64,000 nucleotides of DNA from Pestalotiopsis fici W106-1 (taxonomy: Eukaryota; Ascomycota; Sordariomycetes; Amphisphaeriales; Sporocadaceae), in assembly GCF_000516985.1 (NCBI RefSeq), contig NW_006917093.1, forward strand, positions 4,307,874-4,371,873, written 5' to 3'. Every line of letters starts with the position of its first letter. The first letter of the stretch is position 1. Position numbers and translations under genes: made by a program. The notes under the pieces are model-generated. The model made no database searches. It was not told the DNA's origin and saw nothing but the letters and a program-made list of their open reading frames with translations. Positions 1 through 11,556 of this stretch are shown here, piece after piece.

Positions 1-383
1 TTTATAAGGTGTATCGTAGTTTCCAGGGCTTATGGGGGCCTCCTCTTTTTAGACCTTTAGCTGGTAGGTGGCCAGTTGGCTAATTAGAGCCCAAGAATTC
101 TGGCGCTCCACTGGAAGCTCCATTTATTTTATAACGTTATCTATGTTGTAGCGATAAAAACCCTTGGAAATGAATATCGTCTTATCTAGTTTAAGGTGTA
201 GTCAAAACCGACCCACACAACTATAAACAGACTAGTCCAAGTTCACAGGCTGTATGGATTCTAGAAGCATTCGCATCTCTCCTGTTACTCCCAGTGCGCT
301 CTTAATACTACCCTTCCTCACAAGACTGGCATGCCAATACTGAATGGTGTCATTGCCAAAAACGGGGTCAGGCGGCAAGCTGT
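1..383. other. Intergenic, no gene seen
   Basis: No convincing reading frame or RNA gene was seen here. It lies downstream of the leftward membrane-protein gene and presumably holds its 3' untranslated region and terminator. Confidence 0.5.
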
Positions 384-848
384 CTAGGACTGTTTGCCTT
401 TTCCTTGGCCACGAGGAAAGCCGATTTCATATATAAAGGCGACTCTAATGGCAGCTTGCACCCAAAGACTCCCGAGATTCACAGCATCTTCCATGCGCCA
501 CAATGCCGGATTCCAAAAGACGTCACTTCCCAGGGCGGCCCAGCCGGCGTAGAGGTGGATGCTGTCGCACAGTAGGATGCCGCAGAGTAGAGCTTTCCAC
601 ACGGTCAAGTCGTTGGTCAGACGGAGCACGACGGCCTCATTGAACGCAAACAAGACATAGGTTGCAGCTAGATAGGAATAGACGACTTGATGAGAAGCAG
701 TATAGACGGTTGCTTCAGACATGGTCGTCAAAAATTTCTGCGGGGAGAAGAGCAAAAGTGTCGAGCCCAACAAAGCTCCACAAGGTTCAAAGTAGAGAAA
801 GAGGAAGCGGTAGATGAATGGGACTTTGGAGGGGTCGAACGCAGCCAT
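384..848 (-). CDS. DUF7704-type small integral membrane protein
   Basis: A single exon encodes 154 aa. The protein is hydrophobic, with about four membrane segments: residues ~10-35 (FLFLYFEPCGALLGSTLLLF), ~55-78, ~84-104 and ~125-145. The pattern of an N-terminal 'YRF.F.Y.EP' stretch, a central 'LFA.NEA.VLR.T.DL.VW' motif and a following 'D..HLYAGW' motif is that of the fungal DUF7704 family, whose function is unknown. The start is the first ATG of the open frame. The tail is short and basic (GQGKGKQS). It is divergent from the 3-hydroxyisobutyrate dehydrogenase gene, with about 1 kb between the starts. The family assignment is from memory of its motif pattern. No biochemical role can be inferred. 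Confidence 0.75.
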   Translation of the reverse strand: MAAFDPSKVPFIYRFLFLYFEPCGALLGSTLLLFSPQKFLTTMSEATVYTASHQVVYSYLAATYVLFAFNEAVVLRLTNDLTVWKALLCGILLCDSIHLYAGWAALGSDVFWNPALWRMEDAVNLGSLWVQAAIRVAFIYEIGFPRGQGKGKQS

Positions 849-1873
849 GGCGGCTTCTGTAATAATAACAATAGAGCTTTATGCTTGTCTAGAGTACTGA
901 GAACTTGATTCGGGTTTGAGACTTGATTGAATGGCTGAACAAGCAGGGCAGGAGAACAGAAATGTCGAATGCATACGGAGACGGTGGGAGTCTTGACTCT
1001 GAGGTAAGCCGCTGAATTGCACCAAGGTATTCCAAGAAGTGACTTGAGCTTCACGTCGAGGTGTTGACTGCTACTAGGCTCGGATAAGATAAGGTCCCCC
1101 AAATGTAGGAGCTTGCATGTTTTGGGCTCTCACTGCCGATTGATTGAAGTGATCGCGGAATGCGGACAAGAATTGGCCGAGCGAACCCTGACTTTATTGC
1201 CAGCTATCTAGGCCGCAAATGGACTTTTGGGGGGATTTTGGGGGGTCTAGAAGGGACCTTTTTCTTTTCCCTATCTACCCACAAAAATATAAATCCAGAC
1301 CCCTAAACGCAAACATTTTCAAACCACAAACTTTCGCTCATTCCCAGATTCTCTTCACGTGTAGTGAAATAATGGAATCTCCTCTCGAAAAATTTGCTTC
1401 ACAGCGCCAATGACCTATGCGCGAGCTTTGTGCTTTGCGCAAGCTGCCAATTGAGCCGTTGATGTCTACTTCTTGACCTCCGCTAAAATCCGATCCAGGT
1501 CCAGTCCACCCGCCCCCCAAGGTAAGCAAGCGATCTGCCTGCTGGCTCCAGCGTTTCTCCAAAGAAAAAAGTTGGAGAAAATTCCTGGGGTTGCGGCTGG
1601 ATAGCTCCCTAATTCAAACTGGCACAACACTGCTTAACAGCGGCAATGGCCGGTTCTTCGGATAACAGTACCCCGCGAATTCAGGTACGAATGGCAGGTA
1701 ATGTAAGGTGTGCACATGATGCTTCCTCTGAGCATTCCCCAAGGTAAAAAGACTTTTTGGTACTCTTTTTTTTCCTACTAGAATTTCTTTGTTTTATTCC
1801 AGCTATTTGTGCATCTCGTCATCAGTCGCAAAGCATAATTCAAGTGAACTTGGCCTTTGTGTGTTTGCGCAAC
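849..1873. promoter_or_regulatory. Divergent intergenic region, putative promoters
   Basis: This ~1-kb gap separates two divergent genes and must hold both promoters. Two runs of six G lie 5 bp apart at 1229-1234 and 1240-1245. A T-rich stretch (1758-1800) ends in a splice-acceptor-like TTATTCCAG near 1794-1802, so the dehydrogenase transcript may carry a 5'UTR intron. No gene was seen. Confidence 0.35.
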
Positions 1874-3159
1874 ATGAGGGCGATTTCTTTCAAGGCGAGG
1901 AGTCTTGTACACCACGGCCAAAGGTGCGCCTTCTCTTCCTCGCCCCGGCGACTGGACAGCTATGGCTTCATCGGCCTGGGTCAAATGGTACGTTTGCCAG
2001 CACAACAACAACCGCACCGAATGCCTTACACTAACATGCTGAACAGGGCTACCAAATGGCCAAGAACCTGCAAGCCAAACTCCCACCGGACGACACGATT
2101 CGATTGTTCGACCTCAACAAGAACGCCGTCCAGGAATTGGCACAGGAGATGAAGACTTCTCAAGCAGGCGGAGCCATTGTCGAGATAGCAGAGAGCGTCA
2201 AAGATGCTGCCAAAGACTCGGTACGTCTGCCGCCGGCACAATCCACTTCTTCCTCCAATACACATCTCCACATGATGAGAACCCATAATCCTACATTCAT
2301 GATCTAAGTTGGGATCGGTCCGCCGATCCTCCCATGATTAAGACTATTTTAAAGCCAATCCTCTGAAGAGAATCACCAATTCACAACTCGTTTGCATCTC
2401 TTGGTCTCAAGGCGGTCTGCTAATCAAAGCAACCAGGATACCATAATTACCTGCTTGCCGGAACCATCTCATGTCAAAGGTGTCTTTGCCGACATTCTGA
2501 CACCAGATTTGCCCAAAAAGAACAACAGGATATTCATCGATAGTTCTACAATCGATCCCTCTACCTCGCGCGAAGTAGCAAAACAGGTTGCTGCCGCTGG
2601 TCAGGGCCAATTCGTAGATGCGCCCATGTCGGGAGGTGTCGTGGGCGCTCGCGCGGGCACACTGACATTTATGCTGGGGGCGCCAGATGCTCTCGTGCCA
2701 AAGATTGAGGCGATACTGCTGCGGATGGGGAAAGCCGTGCACCACTGCGGAATACAAGGCACTGGATTGAGCGCCAAGCTGGCCAACAATTACTTGCTAG
2801 CCATCAATAACATTGCAACAGCAGAGGCCATGAATTTGGGCATTAGATGGGGCTTGAAGCCCAAGACGCTGGCAAATATCATCAACGTCAGCACGGGGCG
2901 GTGTTGGCCCAGCGAAGTCAACAATCCAGTGAAAGGCGTCATCGAGACAGCACCAGCCAACCGCGATTACTCGGGTGGCTTTGGTATTGGTTTGATGAAG
3001 AAGGATCTTAAACTCGCCATTGTCGCGGCCAATGAGGCCGATGCCAAGCTCGAACTCGGCGGTCGTGCACGAGAAGTCTACGAGGAGGCCGAAAAAGCTG
3101 ATAATTGCAAGGGGAAAGATTTCTCAGTCATATATAGGTTTATTGGCGGAAAGGAATAG
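1874..3159 (+). CDS. 3-hydroxyisobutyrate dehydrogenase, mitochondrial
   Basis: This NAD-dependent enzyme of valine catabolism oxidises 3-hydroxyisobutyrate to methylmalonate semialdehyde in the mitochondrial matrix. Three exons (1874-1987, 2047-2220, 2437-3159) give 336 aa, the usual length. The N-terminus is Arg/Ser-rich without acidic residues (RAISFKARSLVHHGQRCAFS), a typical mitochondrial leader. The Rossmann glycine motif GLGQMG (34-39) is split by intron 1. Further hallmarks are 'CLPEPSHVKGVF', the substrate-loop motif 'DAPMSGG.VGA..GTL' and the catalytic-lysine motif G.GTG..AK..NN with Lys at about residue 210. The introns have GTACGT donors and sit in phase 0. Upstream in-frame ATGs exist at 1757 but lie in a low-complexity leader, so the ATG at 1874 is preferred. 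Other beta-hydroxyacid dehydrogenases share the fold, but the motif set fits HIBADH best. Confidence 0.92.
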
Positions 3160-4524
3160 ACAGACATTGATACCTGCCCTCTTTGGGCCAATCGAAATTC
3201 ATTACCCGTTGTTTCAACCCTTTCGTGGCTCTTTGTTAGCGGACTTGCTACCTTCGCCTGGATGTTCGGCTAGATACATAGATCTTTCTCAGATCAATCG
3301 GTACGAATACGCCAGCGCTAGAGAGACAGTGGCATTTGAATATCTAAGCGAGCTCACACCACTTTCGGGATTGGATCTATCCGCCAGCCTAATGGGAGCA
3401 CGCCCAGAAAACACTGCTCTTCAATGCTGTGCTTGATAATACCGGCCTTGTCACCTCGGACTTTACTTTCTGAAGACGCGTTAATATTGTCTAGGAAGTA
3501 CCCGCAGCCTGAACACAGATTGTAATAGTTCTGCATCTACCACATGGACGATCTCTACTAAATTTCTTAAACAGAGCCTCAGTCCCAGGTAAACGTGTAA
3601 ACGTGGCAGCTTCCTTGAGTCGATCAATATCGCATGCATCATTGGGCTGACAACCACTAGAAGAAACTGCCCGTCCCAGTTGGCAGTTGGTTCGGTTGCG
3701 CCTTTTGACACTAGCGACGAACAACACCAGGATGATACCGCATAGGGCAAAATCTCGGTTTCCCTTTTAGGAAACCTTTTCGCTGTTAAGGTCGGCCAAG
3801 ATTAGTGGAGTATCGGTTGGTCTGGCGAGCCGGGAAGGTTGCCCGTTATTCGGGGGGGAGGCGAGGGGAGCAAAGGCTCCAGAATAAAAAGAGATTTCTA
3901 GAACTATTACAGCACACCATAAAGATCGCTTACGCTTTCCTTGCCCAACGAACCATGAGCCAGCCCTATTGTCTCGATATTTCTTCTGGGTCCTCCCATT
4001 GTATGATACTAGGTAGGATGCAGTCAGCCGAGGAGCGTGGACCGAACACTAGTGTTCGGTTACGAGAGATGCCGGAATGGAAATGGCCATCAGAAAAAGA
4101 TGCGATAGATAAAATGGAGACCACCATCCATCACCCTTGCGCGCGCGTGAAACGTCTGACCAGCGAAACATGTCTTCTCCCATTCTGTTCATTTGATGTT
4201 CTTCCAAAGCTTTTAATTGCCGTAACGACTTGATATACTGTGTTCTTCACGGTCGCTGTGTCGCAGCCACTGAAATCACGATTATTTTTTTCTTCTGCTC
4301 TTTTCTTTCTCGCTCACAGACTTGAGGGGGATTCTTTACAAACTTTGGACTTTACGGGACCGAAGCCGCCACAAGCATTCACTAGAATTGCCTCCTTGAT
4401 CAGTCTTGCAGACTACGCCGACGAACTTGAAGAAGAAACAGGAGGCAAATAAACAAGAGTTCATCTAGATGGTCGCACAACAACTATAGAGGGAAGGACT
4501 ACCGAAAACACAGAGATTCAAACA
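3160..4524. other. Intergenic, no gene seen
   Basis: This 1.4-kb gap lies between two rightward genes. A 142-codon open stretch at 3805-4233 starts with a non-ATG codon and has no recognisable motif, so it was rejected. The right end should hold the promoter of the RTA1-like gene. Confidence 0.45.
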
Positions 4525-5893
4525 ATGTCGACAAACGGGACGCAACATTTCAGCACCAAGAACTGCAAGGAGCCGGGTCCTTACTGTCCAGTCGAGGCTA
4601 CAGTGTTGGGCTATTATCCCAACCTCGGCGCGAATGCCTTTCTCGTCGCCGGATTTGCAACCTGCCTCCTGGTGTTGCTGATTACGGGAATCCGGAAGAA
4701 AACCTGGGGTTATTCTGCGGCTCTGGTGGCAGGATGTATACTTGAGGTAGCTGGTATGTATAACTTGAAATACGATACACACTTGAGAGCAAAACATCAG
4801 GATATCATGACGTTTGGATCTATATGCTCGACGACAAGTTCAACAGAAAAGACAAATGCTGACCCAGGGAAATTCTTCCACATTGTAGGCTACATTGGTC
4901 GCATCCAGATGCACGCCAACCCCTTTAGCAAAGACGCATTCCAGCTGCAGGTATTTGGGCTCCTCATGTACCCTGGGGTAGAGCAAAGACTAACACCTGT
5001 TTCAAAAGATATCGGCCATAGTGCTCGCGCCAACACTCCTCTGCATCTCCATCTACCTGACGCTCAAGCACGCGGTCCTGTCGCTCTCGCCGGGCCTCTC
5101 GCGCGTCCGCCCGCGCCTCTACCCCCTCATCTTTGTGCCCGCCGACGTCTCGTGCCTGATTCTCCAGGCCATCGGCGGCGGCCTGGCCGCCTCGGCCGGC
5201 TCCTCGGGCGAGAACGCCGACCTGCTGCTCGCCGGCGACCGCGTCATCATCGTCGGCATCGCCCTCCAGGTCGCCGTGCTCCTCGGCTTCGGCACCATGG
5301 CCACCGACTACCTGGTTCGGGTGCGCCGTGTCCTCGTCCGATCTGCTGCTGCTGCCGCCTCGGGTAATGACGACAACGACAATGTGCTGGCGCCCGGGGC
5401 CCGCGCCCTGTGGGTAGACAAAAAGGCCCGCATGTTCTTTTTTGCCGTCCTCGGCGCCTATTTCGGTATCCTGATTCGGTGCATCTATCGTATCGCCGAG
5501 ATGAGCGGTGGATGGGGCAGCACGATTATGCGCGACCAGCCCAGTTTCATTGTGCTCGAGGGCTTGTAAGTAGTTCCCTGTTATCGTCTGTTGCCCTGGG
5601 CAGGATGAGGCCGATTGAAAAAAAAAAATTGAGAAAATCCAAACGTTGCTAACCTTTGTTCACACAGTATGGTCCTCATCCCTGTGGCTCTGTTGACAGC
5701 CTTCCCGCCCGGGTTCCTGTTCCCCGCCATGGCTGAGAGGGAAGCCCAGCGGTTCAGGAAGAAGGGGAAGAAGAGCGACGAGAAGAGTGCGGCTGAGGGC
5801 AACACAGTCGAGACTGGTGTCAAGCCTGGCGACGAAACTTCTGACGGGGCTGAAGTAGCACCTGTGAAAGCCGAAAAACCCCTACAGGTATAG
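4525..5893 (+). CDS. RTA1-like lipid-translocating exporter family protein
   Basis: Four exons (4525-4753, 4889-4950, 5009-5565, 5668-5893) encode 357 aa. This is a seven-helix fungal membrane protein of the RTA1 family, whose yeast members (Rta1, Rsb1) are linked to 7-aminocholesterol resistance and sphingoid-base efflux. The sequence shows a short extracellular N-terminus with 'YCPVEATVLGYYPN', a first helix (~LVAGFATCLLVLLITG), the motif 'GYIGRI', 'LAPTLLCISIYLTL', 'FVPADVSCLILQAIGGG' (the most diagnostic block), 'GIALQVAVLLGF', 'R.IYRIAEM..GW' and a last helix after 'LEGFMVLIPVALL'. The C-terminal ~60 aa is a hydrophilic Lys/Glu-rich cytosolic tail. All junctions are GT-AG and restore the frame. 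The C-rich third exon has noticeably higher GC than the flanks. The substrate is not deducible. Confidence 0.9.
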
Positions 5894-6207
5894 AAATTGA
5901 GCATTGGTGTAAGCTCGAATTATGGAAAGAAGAATGATACCCGGCATATAGACGCAGCGTTGGATATCTTTTGTCCAGATTTTAGACTCATTGACTTGAT
6001 AAATGACCACTCGTTGTTTTCTAGCTTTGGCTGGTCTCTCATGTTTCTCCTCGTGCGGCTCGTATTTATTCAACCAAGCAACATTCAAGACATCATTTGT
6101 GAGAGCTTGTCACATGTAGTGCGAAAAGTCTGTCAGACTATGGCATCACAAACGAGAAAATCGTAATGTTTTCTGGTACAATGACCGTGCAAATATTATT
6201 AATAATG
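5894..6207. other. Short convergent intergenic region
   Basis: This gap separates the 3' ends of the convergent RTA1-like and AP-3 beta genes and should hold both terminators. No gene was seen. Confidence 0.4.
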
Positions 6208-8615
6208 CTATTCATTTTTGACAAGTCGGGCGGATTCATCCCCTGTCTGCTCATTGTCGTCACTCTCGTCTTCATCTTCTTCCTCTTCTTCGTCGTCGTC
6301 CTCATCATCGTCTTCTTCCTCTTCGGATTCCTCCTCCTCACTTTCTTCTTCTGATTCTTCTCCATCGTCATCTTCTCCATCGTCATCTTCTCCAGACTCG
6401 GCTAGCCAGTCGTCTAGTGTTTTTGCACCAGTGCCCTCGCTGACGCCGTTACTCTTTCCGGAAAAGGTACTCTTGGGCGCCTCATCAAGCTGCTGTGAGG
6501 CCGGTGTCACTCTCTTGCCTTCGCCATATTCATTGGGAACTCCGTCTTGGGCTCGCAAGGCCGGGTCGGGTTCTCTGCCTTCCGGAACCCAATCAGGTAG
6601 GTTTTCGTAGCCACGGATTCCGTGAATGCTGCCACCGCCGGCCAATACGAGTGCAGATGACCCTAGCAAGTAACCTTTCCTTGTTTCTGATGGACTCGCC
6701 GCTTGAGGGGCAGGTTTCGGCGCCAAAAGCATGAGAGTTGCGAGTTGTGGGACTTCGAGAAGTGCCTTGTAAAGACGCGCTCGGTCGCGTAGGTCGTACG
6801 AGGTATCATAACGGACCAAGTGAAGAACATACTCCCAGAGGCGAACTATCACATGATCTTCCGAGGCAGGGGCTGGTTCTTCGCCTTCCTCAGGCTTCTT
6901 GGCCTCAGTCTCGCGGTTGATATGGTGCAGATAGACTTTGGCAGCCAAGAGTACAATCTGTCGCTTTGCAACCTCGGCTTCGTTGGTAAAGTCTCTCAAC
7001 AAAATCCGAACAACGTCCGCAGCAATATTGTCGTCGCCATTAATACCGGCAAACTCGCCAACAAGCCAAATAATTGTGGCTCGTGCATGTGGATCTGAAG
7101 CCGAATCGAGATTCTTAGCTAGCCTTGTGACGGTACCCGTATGGGCCTCGGGGTCTTGCTGAATCAGGTGACGAATCACTGTGAGCGATTCGGCTGCGAG
7201 TGTTCCATCAAGACTAGTAATCTGACTGAGCAGTAGTCGTAGACATCTGGCTGATGTGCTGGGATCCGTTTGCGCGCAACGTCCAATCGCCCTTACAGCG
7301 TCACGCACGAGTGCCTTGTTTGTGCCTCTGGAGAAGTGCTCAAGCTCGCTCAGGATCAAGCTCTTGGTGTGATTAGGACTATGCGGAAAGATGAGGGCGA
7401 GGATTTCGAGTTTCAGCTCCCACACGGGGGCTGGGTCAGAAGCACGAACAAGAAAGTGTGAAGCGTACTTGACAAAGGAGCTCGGATGAGTCAAGCATAC
7501 TGATACAATGTTGTACAAGGCAATTTGCTCGATATCCTGTGCGGATCGTAATAAGGCCACAAGGGGACCCACAGTTGACTTGACATACTCTGCAGTACCA
7601 ATGCTGGCATAACACCGAGCCACTGCTATCACGACACCAGAGTTGCGACTTTGGAGCAAGGGCTTGATCGAATTGAGCAGTAAAAGTAGATCGGGATCAA
7701 GCACCAGAACCTGTTCCCCATTTTCGGCGGACTCCGACGGGTTCTCTCCGTAGAAATCTTGCAAGTCGGCCGATTTATCTTTCGTCTTGGAAGCACGTGT
7801 CCTTCTGGGAAAGCACTTGCGCGCATAGATAGTCATGAGACGTAGTGTAGCAAGCTGGCTCCATTCATCCATGTCGACAATCTTCTTGACCAAGCTACGA
7901 TAATGTTTATGAATGAGGTCCAGCCGCTCAGGGCAAATTTCCAGAAAGGCCGTCACCGCGGCGCCAGCAACAAAGTACTGTTTGTCACCCAGTAGCGTAG
8001 CGAGATAATCTATCAGCTGTGGTAGTGTGTTCGGTTCTAGGCGATAACATTTCGGAATAGCAAGTGCAGCTGCCTTGCGTACGTGGGGTGACATGTCGCC
8101 CGCGCCTTTCTTGATTGCCAGGGAGACGATCTGGCTAATGACTGGTACCCGAATGCCGCTCATGGTTCGGAGTGCCAGGGCGCGTACTTGAGGATTCGTG
8201 TCGGACAAGGACTTTTGTATGGTGTTGATGGACAGCAGAGCCAGATCTGGTTCCTGCTCGGCATGGTGTATGAGGTATATGTAGACCAGCTTCTTGATCT
8301 CGAGGTTGGGGGAGGCCACATTCTTGACGACGGAGGAGAAGAAGGGCAGAGTGCGCTGCTGGCGGTACATCATCGAGATAACACGGCGCAAACCATCCAG
8401 AACTTCACGTTCATTACGGCTGTCGACGAGCTTCTTGAGCTGGGCTATAGGGAGCGACTTGGTTGTAACCCTCGTGCTGCGAGCAGCTTGGGCTGCGTCG
8501 AGGGTGAGCTCTCGCGCTTGGGACTTGGTTAGTAGCCGCCGTAAAATCGAAGGCGCGGGCCAGAGGGATCCTTACCATTCTCCAAGAGAGTAGATATCCG
8601 CGATATCGACTCCAT
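6208..8615 (-). CDS. APL6: AP-3 complex subunit beta (beta-3 adaptin, Apl6-like)
   Basis: This is the large subunit of the AP-3 adaptor, which sorts cargo from Golgi/endosome directly to the vacuole. Two exons (8576-8615 and 6208-8516, 59-bp intron) give 782 aa. Exon 1 encodes 'MESISRISTLLEN', the conserved start of fungal beta-3 adaptins. Exon 2 continues 'ARELTLDAAQAAR', then the adaptin-N HEAT-repeat solenoid with signature stretches such as 'RRVISMMYRQ', 'LEIKKLVYIYLIHHAE' and 'NPQVRALALRTMSGI'. The C-terminal ~75 aa is an almost uninterrupted Asp/Glu/Ser hinge. No C-terminal appendage domain follows, which is normal for many fungal beta-3 chains. Its start faces the 9082 gene across ~470 bp. 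The symbol is by analogy with yeast. Confidence 0.93.
6270..6400 (+). repeat. CTT/TCC/TCG trinucleotide-rich low-complexity tract (coding)
   Basis: The + strand is a long pyrimidine-rich run of TCT, TCC, TCG and TCA triplets. It is simply the reverse strand of the poly-acidic (Glu/Asp) hinge at the C-terminus of AP-3 beta. Length variation between strains would be expected. Confidence 0.7.
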
Positions 8616-9081
8616 GTTGACTGCCAGGCTGCGCAGGGAGCGCGCAAGAGTTGAAGTAAGAGGACTGCCTAGGTAGGGTGGTAGGGTGAGGCGTGACGTC
8701 GGTGAGGCAGGCCTATTAGCACAGCAATGGATTGCGAGCTTTGGCAGGGCAATTCCCTCCAGGGCTGCTACAGGCTGCTGGGGGGGACTGGCGGGGCGGG
8801 CCGTTTTCATTGAACGTCCCTGAAGGTAAGTCATGTGTAGGCGCGCTGTGATTTGTCAACACTCGCCTACCTAGCCGTCTTCATATATTCATTTCTTGGT
8901 CTCATGAGGACATCCGAGGCATATCCTACCAAAAAAAAAAAAACTTGTTCAAACGGGACATATTACTAAAAGCCAGATCGAAGGATTGGAAGGTATGTAA
9001 TTCTCGTATTGTTTCAGTTTCTCACCGCCAGCTAATTCCATCCGACGCTCTCGTTATCAGAAAAGACAAAGCAACACTCAA
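8616..9081. promoter_or_regulatory. Bidirectional promoter region
   Basis: This 466-bp gap lies between divergent starts (AP-3 beta leftward, a 273-aa protein rightward). It holds a 13-bp A run at 8931-8943, a typical fungal nucleosome-depleting element. Confidence 0.4.
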
Positions 9082-9903
9082 ATGTCTCCCATGCCGCTGC
9101 TGCTTTCGCCAACATTACCAGCTGAAATTCTCACCTATATATTAAATTATCACGTCTACCCAACCACTCTCATTGTCTGTTCAACACGATCGGAATTCTT
9201 AAGTGCACTCCAAAACGACACAAAAGAGCAAAACAGCCTCTACGTAAACAAGCCGCAGGATGCCTCTTTCCAATCTCTGGCCCAGCAAACGCAAGAGCCT
9301 CAGCCGAGACAACTGGGCGAACAAACTGACGCCCAGCAGCACCCCCTCCTCTCCCAGACGCTCTCCCAGTTAGCAATATCTCGCCACATCCGGACAGTCT
9401 ATATACCCACCCTCACCCATCTGCGCGCTTATATGTCATTATTTGTACCCGAAAACTCCAGGGTCACCACACCACCTGCCAGTTTCGTACCTGAAGATAG
9501 GAAGCAACCAACTCTCATCGTGTACGGAGTAATAGAGATGCACCGAGACACTAGTGAATGGAGTGCTCAAGGCCTAGAAAACACCATGGCCGTCCTCGTT
9601 GAAGCAGCAACTCGACTCGGTTGGGGTCTGGTGGTCATAGAACCGCATGCAAAGCCTCTATCAGCGCATGAGTATACTGATTATGAAGGGGATGCAATGG
9701 AGCAGGCAGATGGCCTTCAACAACTCCTGCAGGAAAGATTACCCATACTGAGTGGAAGTGCGAGGAGGGGTGGCCTAGACCTAGATGAGGGAGGTTGGTC
9801 AAGCAGGTCAGTCGAAGTTGGAAGAGTGATGAGCCGCTGGTTCACTTTCCAGCGAGGAATTTGGGACATCGATGACCACGTAGATATAGAAGATGCAAAA
9901 TAG
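9082..9903 (+). CDS. Uncharacterised 273-aa fungal protein
   Basis: I do not recognise this gene. It is intronless, and the ATG at 9082 is the first of the frame. The protein alternates hydrophobic strand-like stretches with polar linkers: 'LPAEILTYIL', 'TTLIVCSTRSEFLSAL', 'HIRTVYIPTLTHLRAYM', 'PTLIVYGVIEMHR', 'LENTMAVLVEAATRLGWGLVVIEP'. The order strand-helix-strand-helix, with a hydrophobic strand followed by 'GVIEMHR' and a late strand ending 'VVIEP', is suggestive of a RecA/Rossmann-like alpha/beta core without a Walker A motif, perhaps a Rad51-paralogue-like accessory protein. That is only a guess. It ends with 'FQRGIWDIDDHVDIED'. The good-quality frame, position between two housekeeping genes and lack of repeats argue for a real gene. 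Confidence 0.65.
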   Translation: MSPMPLLLSPTLPAEILTYILNYHVYPTTLIVCSTRSEFLSALQNDTKEQNSLYVNKPQDASFQSLAQQTQEPQPRQLGEQTDAQQHPLLSQTLSQLAISRHIRTVYIPTLTHLRAYMSLFVPENSRVTTPPASFVPEDRKQPTLIVYGVIEMHRDTSEWSAQGLENTMAVLVEAATRLGWGLVVIEPHAKPLSAHEYTDYEGDAMEQADGLQQLLQERLPILSGSARRGGLDLDEGGWSSRSVEVGRVMSRWFTFQRGIWDIDDHVDIEDAK

Positions 9904-10104
9904 CAACATTGACTGGCCCAGTTCTGCTCTTTCTTTCCAGTCATGGGCTTTCTCCTATCATAATATTTGAATGAAATAAGCATCATGCATTGTGGTAAGG
10001 GCTATATTGAAATAATTATAGCAGAGAGCAAATGTTTCTAAACGCCAGCCGTGGTATCATTGTCATCAAGTCATTAATCATACAAGCAGAGACAAGGAAA
10101 ACAC

Positions 10105-11556
10105 TCAGGCTGAGATAGCCTGATCCATCTCTGTGATGTACAGCTTGATGTGGGCCTCCATCTTCAGATACTCGTCTTGGGCAGCGCGTACTTCATTTTC
10201 GACATTCTCCTTCAAGTCCAACATCTGTCGAAATGGTCAGTTACCTGGAAGTTTCAATGGCATGGGTTTCTTGGAGCTCACCTTTTTCTCAGTCTGCTCG
10301 ATTCGAACACGCCGCCTCTCAATCTCTGTGCCTTTTGTGGCCCGCTCTTCTGTAAGATTCTTGTGCAAATCGCGTAATTCCTCCATCTTTGCTTTAGCTT
10401 CTTGAGCCTTCTCTCTGCTTTGATCTCGGAGCTTTTCAGTACGTTCGCTCCATTTTGCCAGCTGTCTCTCGAGGAGATGCTGTTGGCGCTCAATGTCTTT
10501 GGCGTTTTTCCCCCGATCCGTGAGGGTATCCCGTTGCCTGGCGTTCCTCTTGTTCTCCTCCTCTTCCTTTGCCAATTCGTCGGCAATCTCGTCCAATGTC
10601 TTGATGCAGGAAGCGACATCTGCTGCCACAACTGTGAATGAGTCCGTGGAAGTTTGCAGTGCTCTCGCTCGCCTCTCGAGTGACTCAATATGTTGCTTGT
10701 CCGCGTGCAACGTGCTGTTGAGTTCTGACAAGCTGTTTTGCAAGGCGATCGGGCTCTGAAGTGTATATGGTCTCAATTTTGCGCTTTCCTGCTTCAAATG
10801 GAGCTTCTCGGCAGTCTTCTGTTCCAATCTTTGCGCCAGCTCTCCCTTTTTCTCCTTGGCTTCTTCAAGCCTGGCGGCGACCTTTTCTTGGTTTCGTCGC
10901 AGTTCCAACAAGTTCTTCTTCAACTCTTCGTTCCTCGCGTTTTTCTCGCGGACCTGCGCCTCCATAGCTTTTCGGTTGTGCTTCATCTCGTTTAGGCGTG
11001 CCTCCATGTCCTGGTTGTCCTGGTACAGAGTCTCGATGCGCGCCTTTGTTTTCTCAGCCTTGTCGAAATGCTCGTCGATGACTTGTGTCTGACTCTCTCG
11101 GAAACGCACAAAGTTGATCAAGTAGCTGAAAATCTTGACCAGTCTCTCGCGCGATGGCTTGTATAGGTCCGTGAAGCTGAAATCGTTGATGCCGCACTCC
11201 TGCAGCAGACGGCGCAGGCTGACATAGAATCCCATCAAATTCCTAGTATCTGGTGATATCACATCAGGGTAATCCCCATAGAAATCTTGAGCTGCAGCGT
11301 GCATAGCGGGCTCGATGGTCTCGCGTGTTGCATTGAGGAGGAGCTCTGCGAACCACTCAAATATCATCTGGACCTGCACTGGATTGGGTTTTGCCAGGTC
11401 GGCCACGGTGAAGGGGATGCCAATATCGGTGATACATCCTACAATCTCTTTGTCGGGGAGGCGCATGAAGGCGTCGGCTTCCTCCTCCTTCTTGCGCTGT
11501 GTGCGCGACGATGTTTGCGACGCCGGTATTATCGACATGCGCGGGTTGAACGACAT
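10105..11556 (-). CDS. NUF2: Kinetochore protein Nuf2 (Ndc80 complex)
   Basis: Nuf2 pairs with Ndc80 in the four-subunit Ndc80 complex that links kinetochores to spindle microtubules. Two exons (10282-11556 and 10105-10224, 57-bp intron) give 464 aa, the usual fungal length. The N-terminal calponin-homology-like Nuf2 domain (~30-180) contains '[20 protein letters not shown]', '[13 protein letters not shown]', '[16 protein letters not shown]', '[19 protein letters not shown]' and 'INFVRFRE'. The rest is a long heptad coiled coil. The small last exon ends '[14 protein letters not shown]' and extends the coiled coil by 39 aa. The start at 11556 (MSFNPRMSI) was chosen because it gives the conserved 'NPRMSI' leader. 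An in-frame ATG at 11673 would add 39 unrelated residues. Confidence 0.93.

Noticed and set aside
3805..4233. 142-codon + strand frame
   Set aside because: It starts at a non-ATG codon and lacks motifs or splice partners.
6218..6610. 130-codon + strand frame made almost wholly of Ser
   Set aside because: It is the antisense of the acidic Glu/Asp hinge of AP-3 beta. The Ser run is a by-product of triplet composition.
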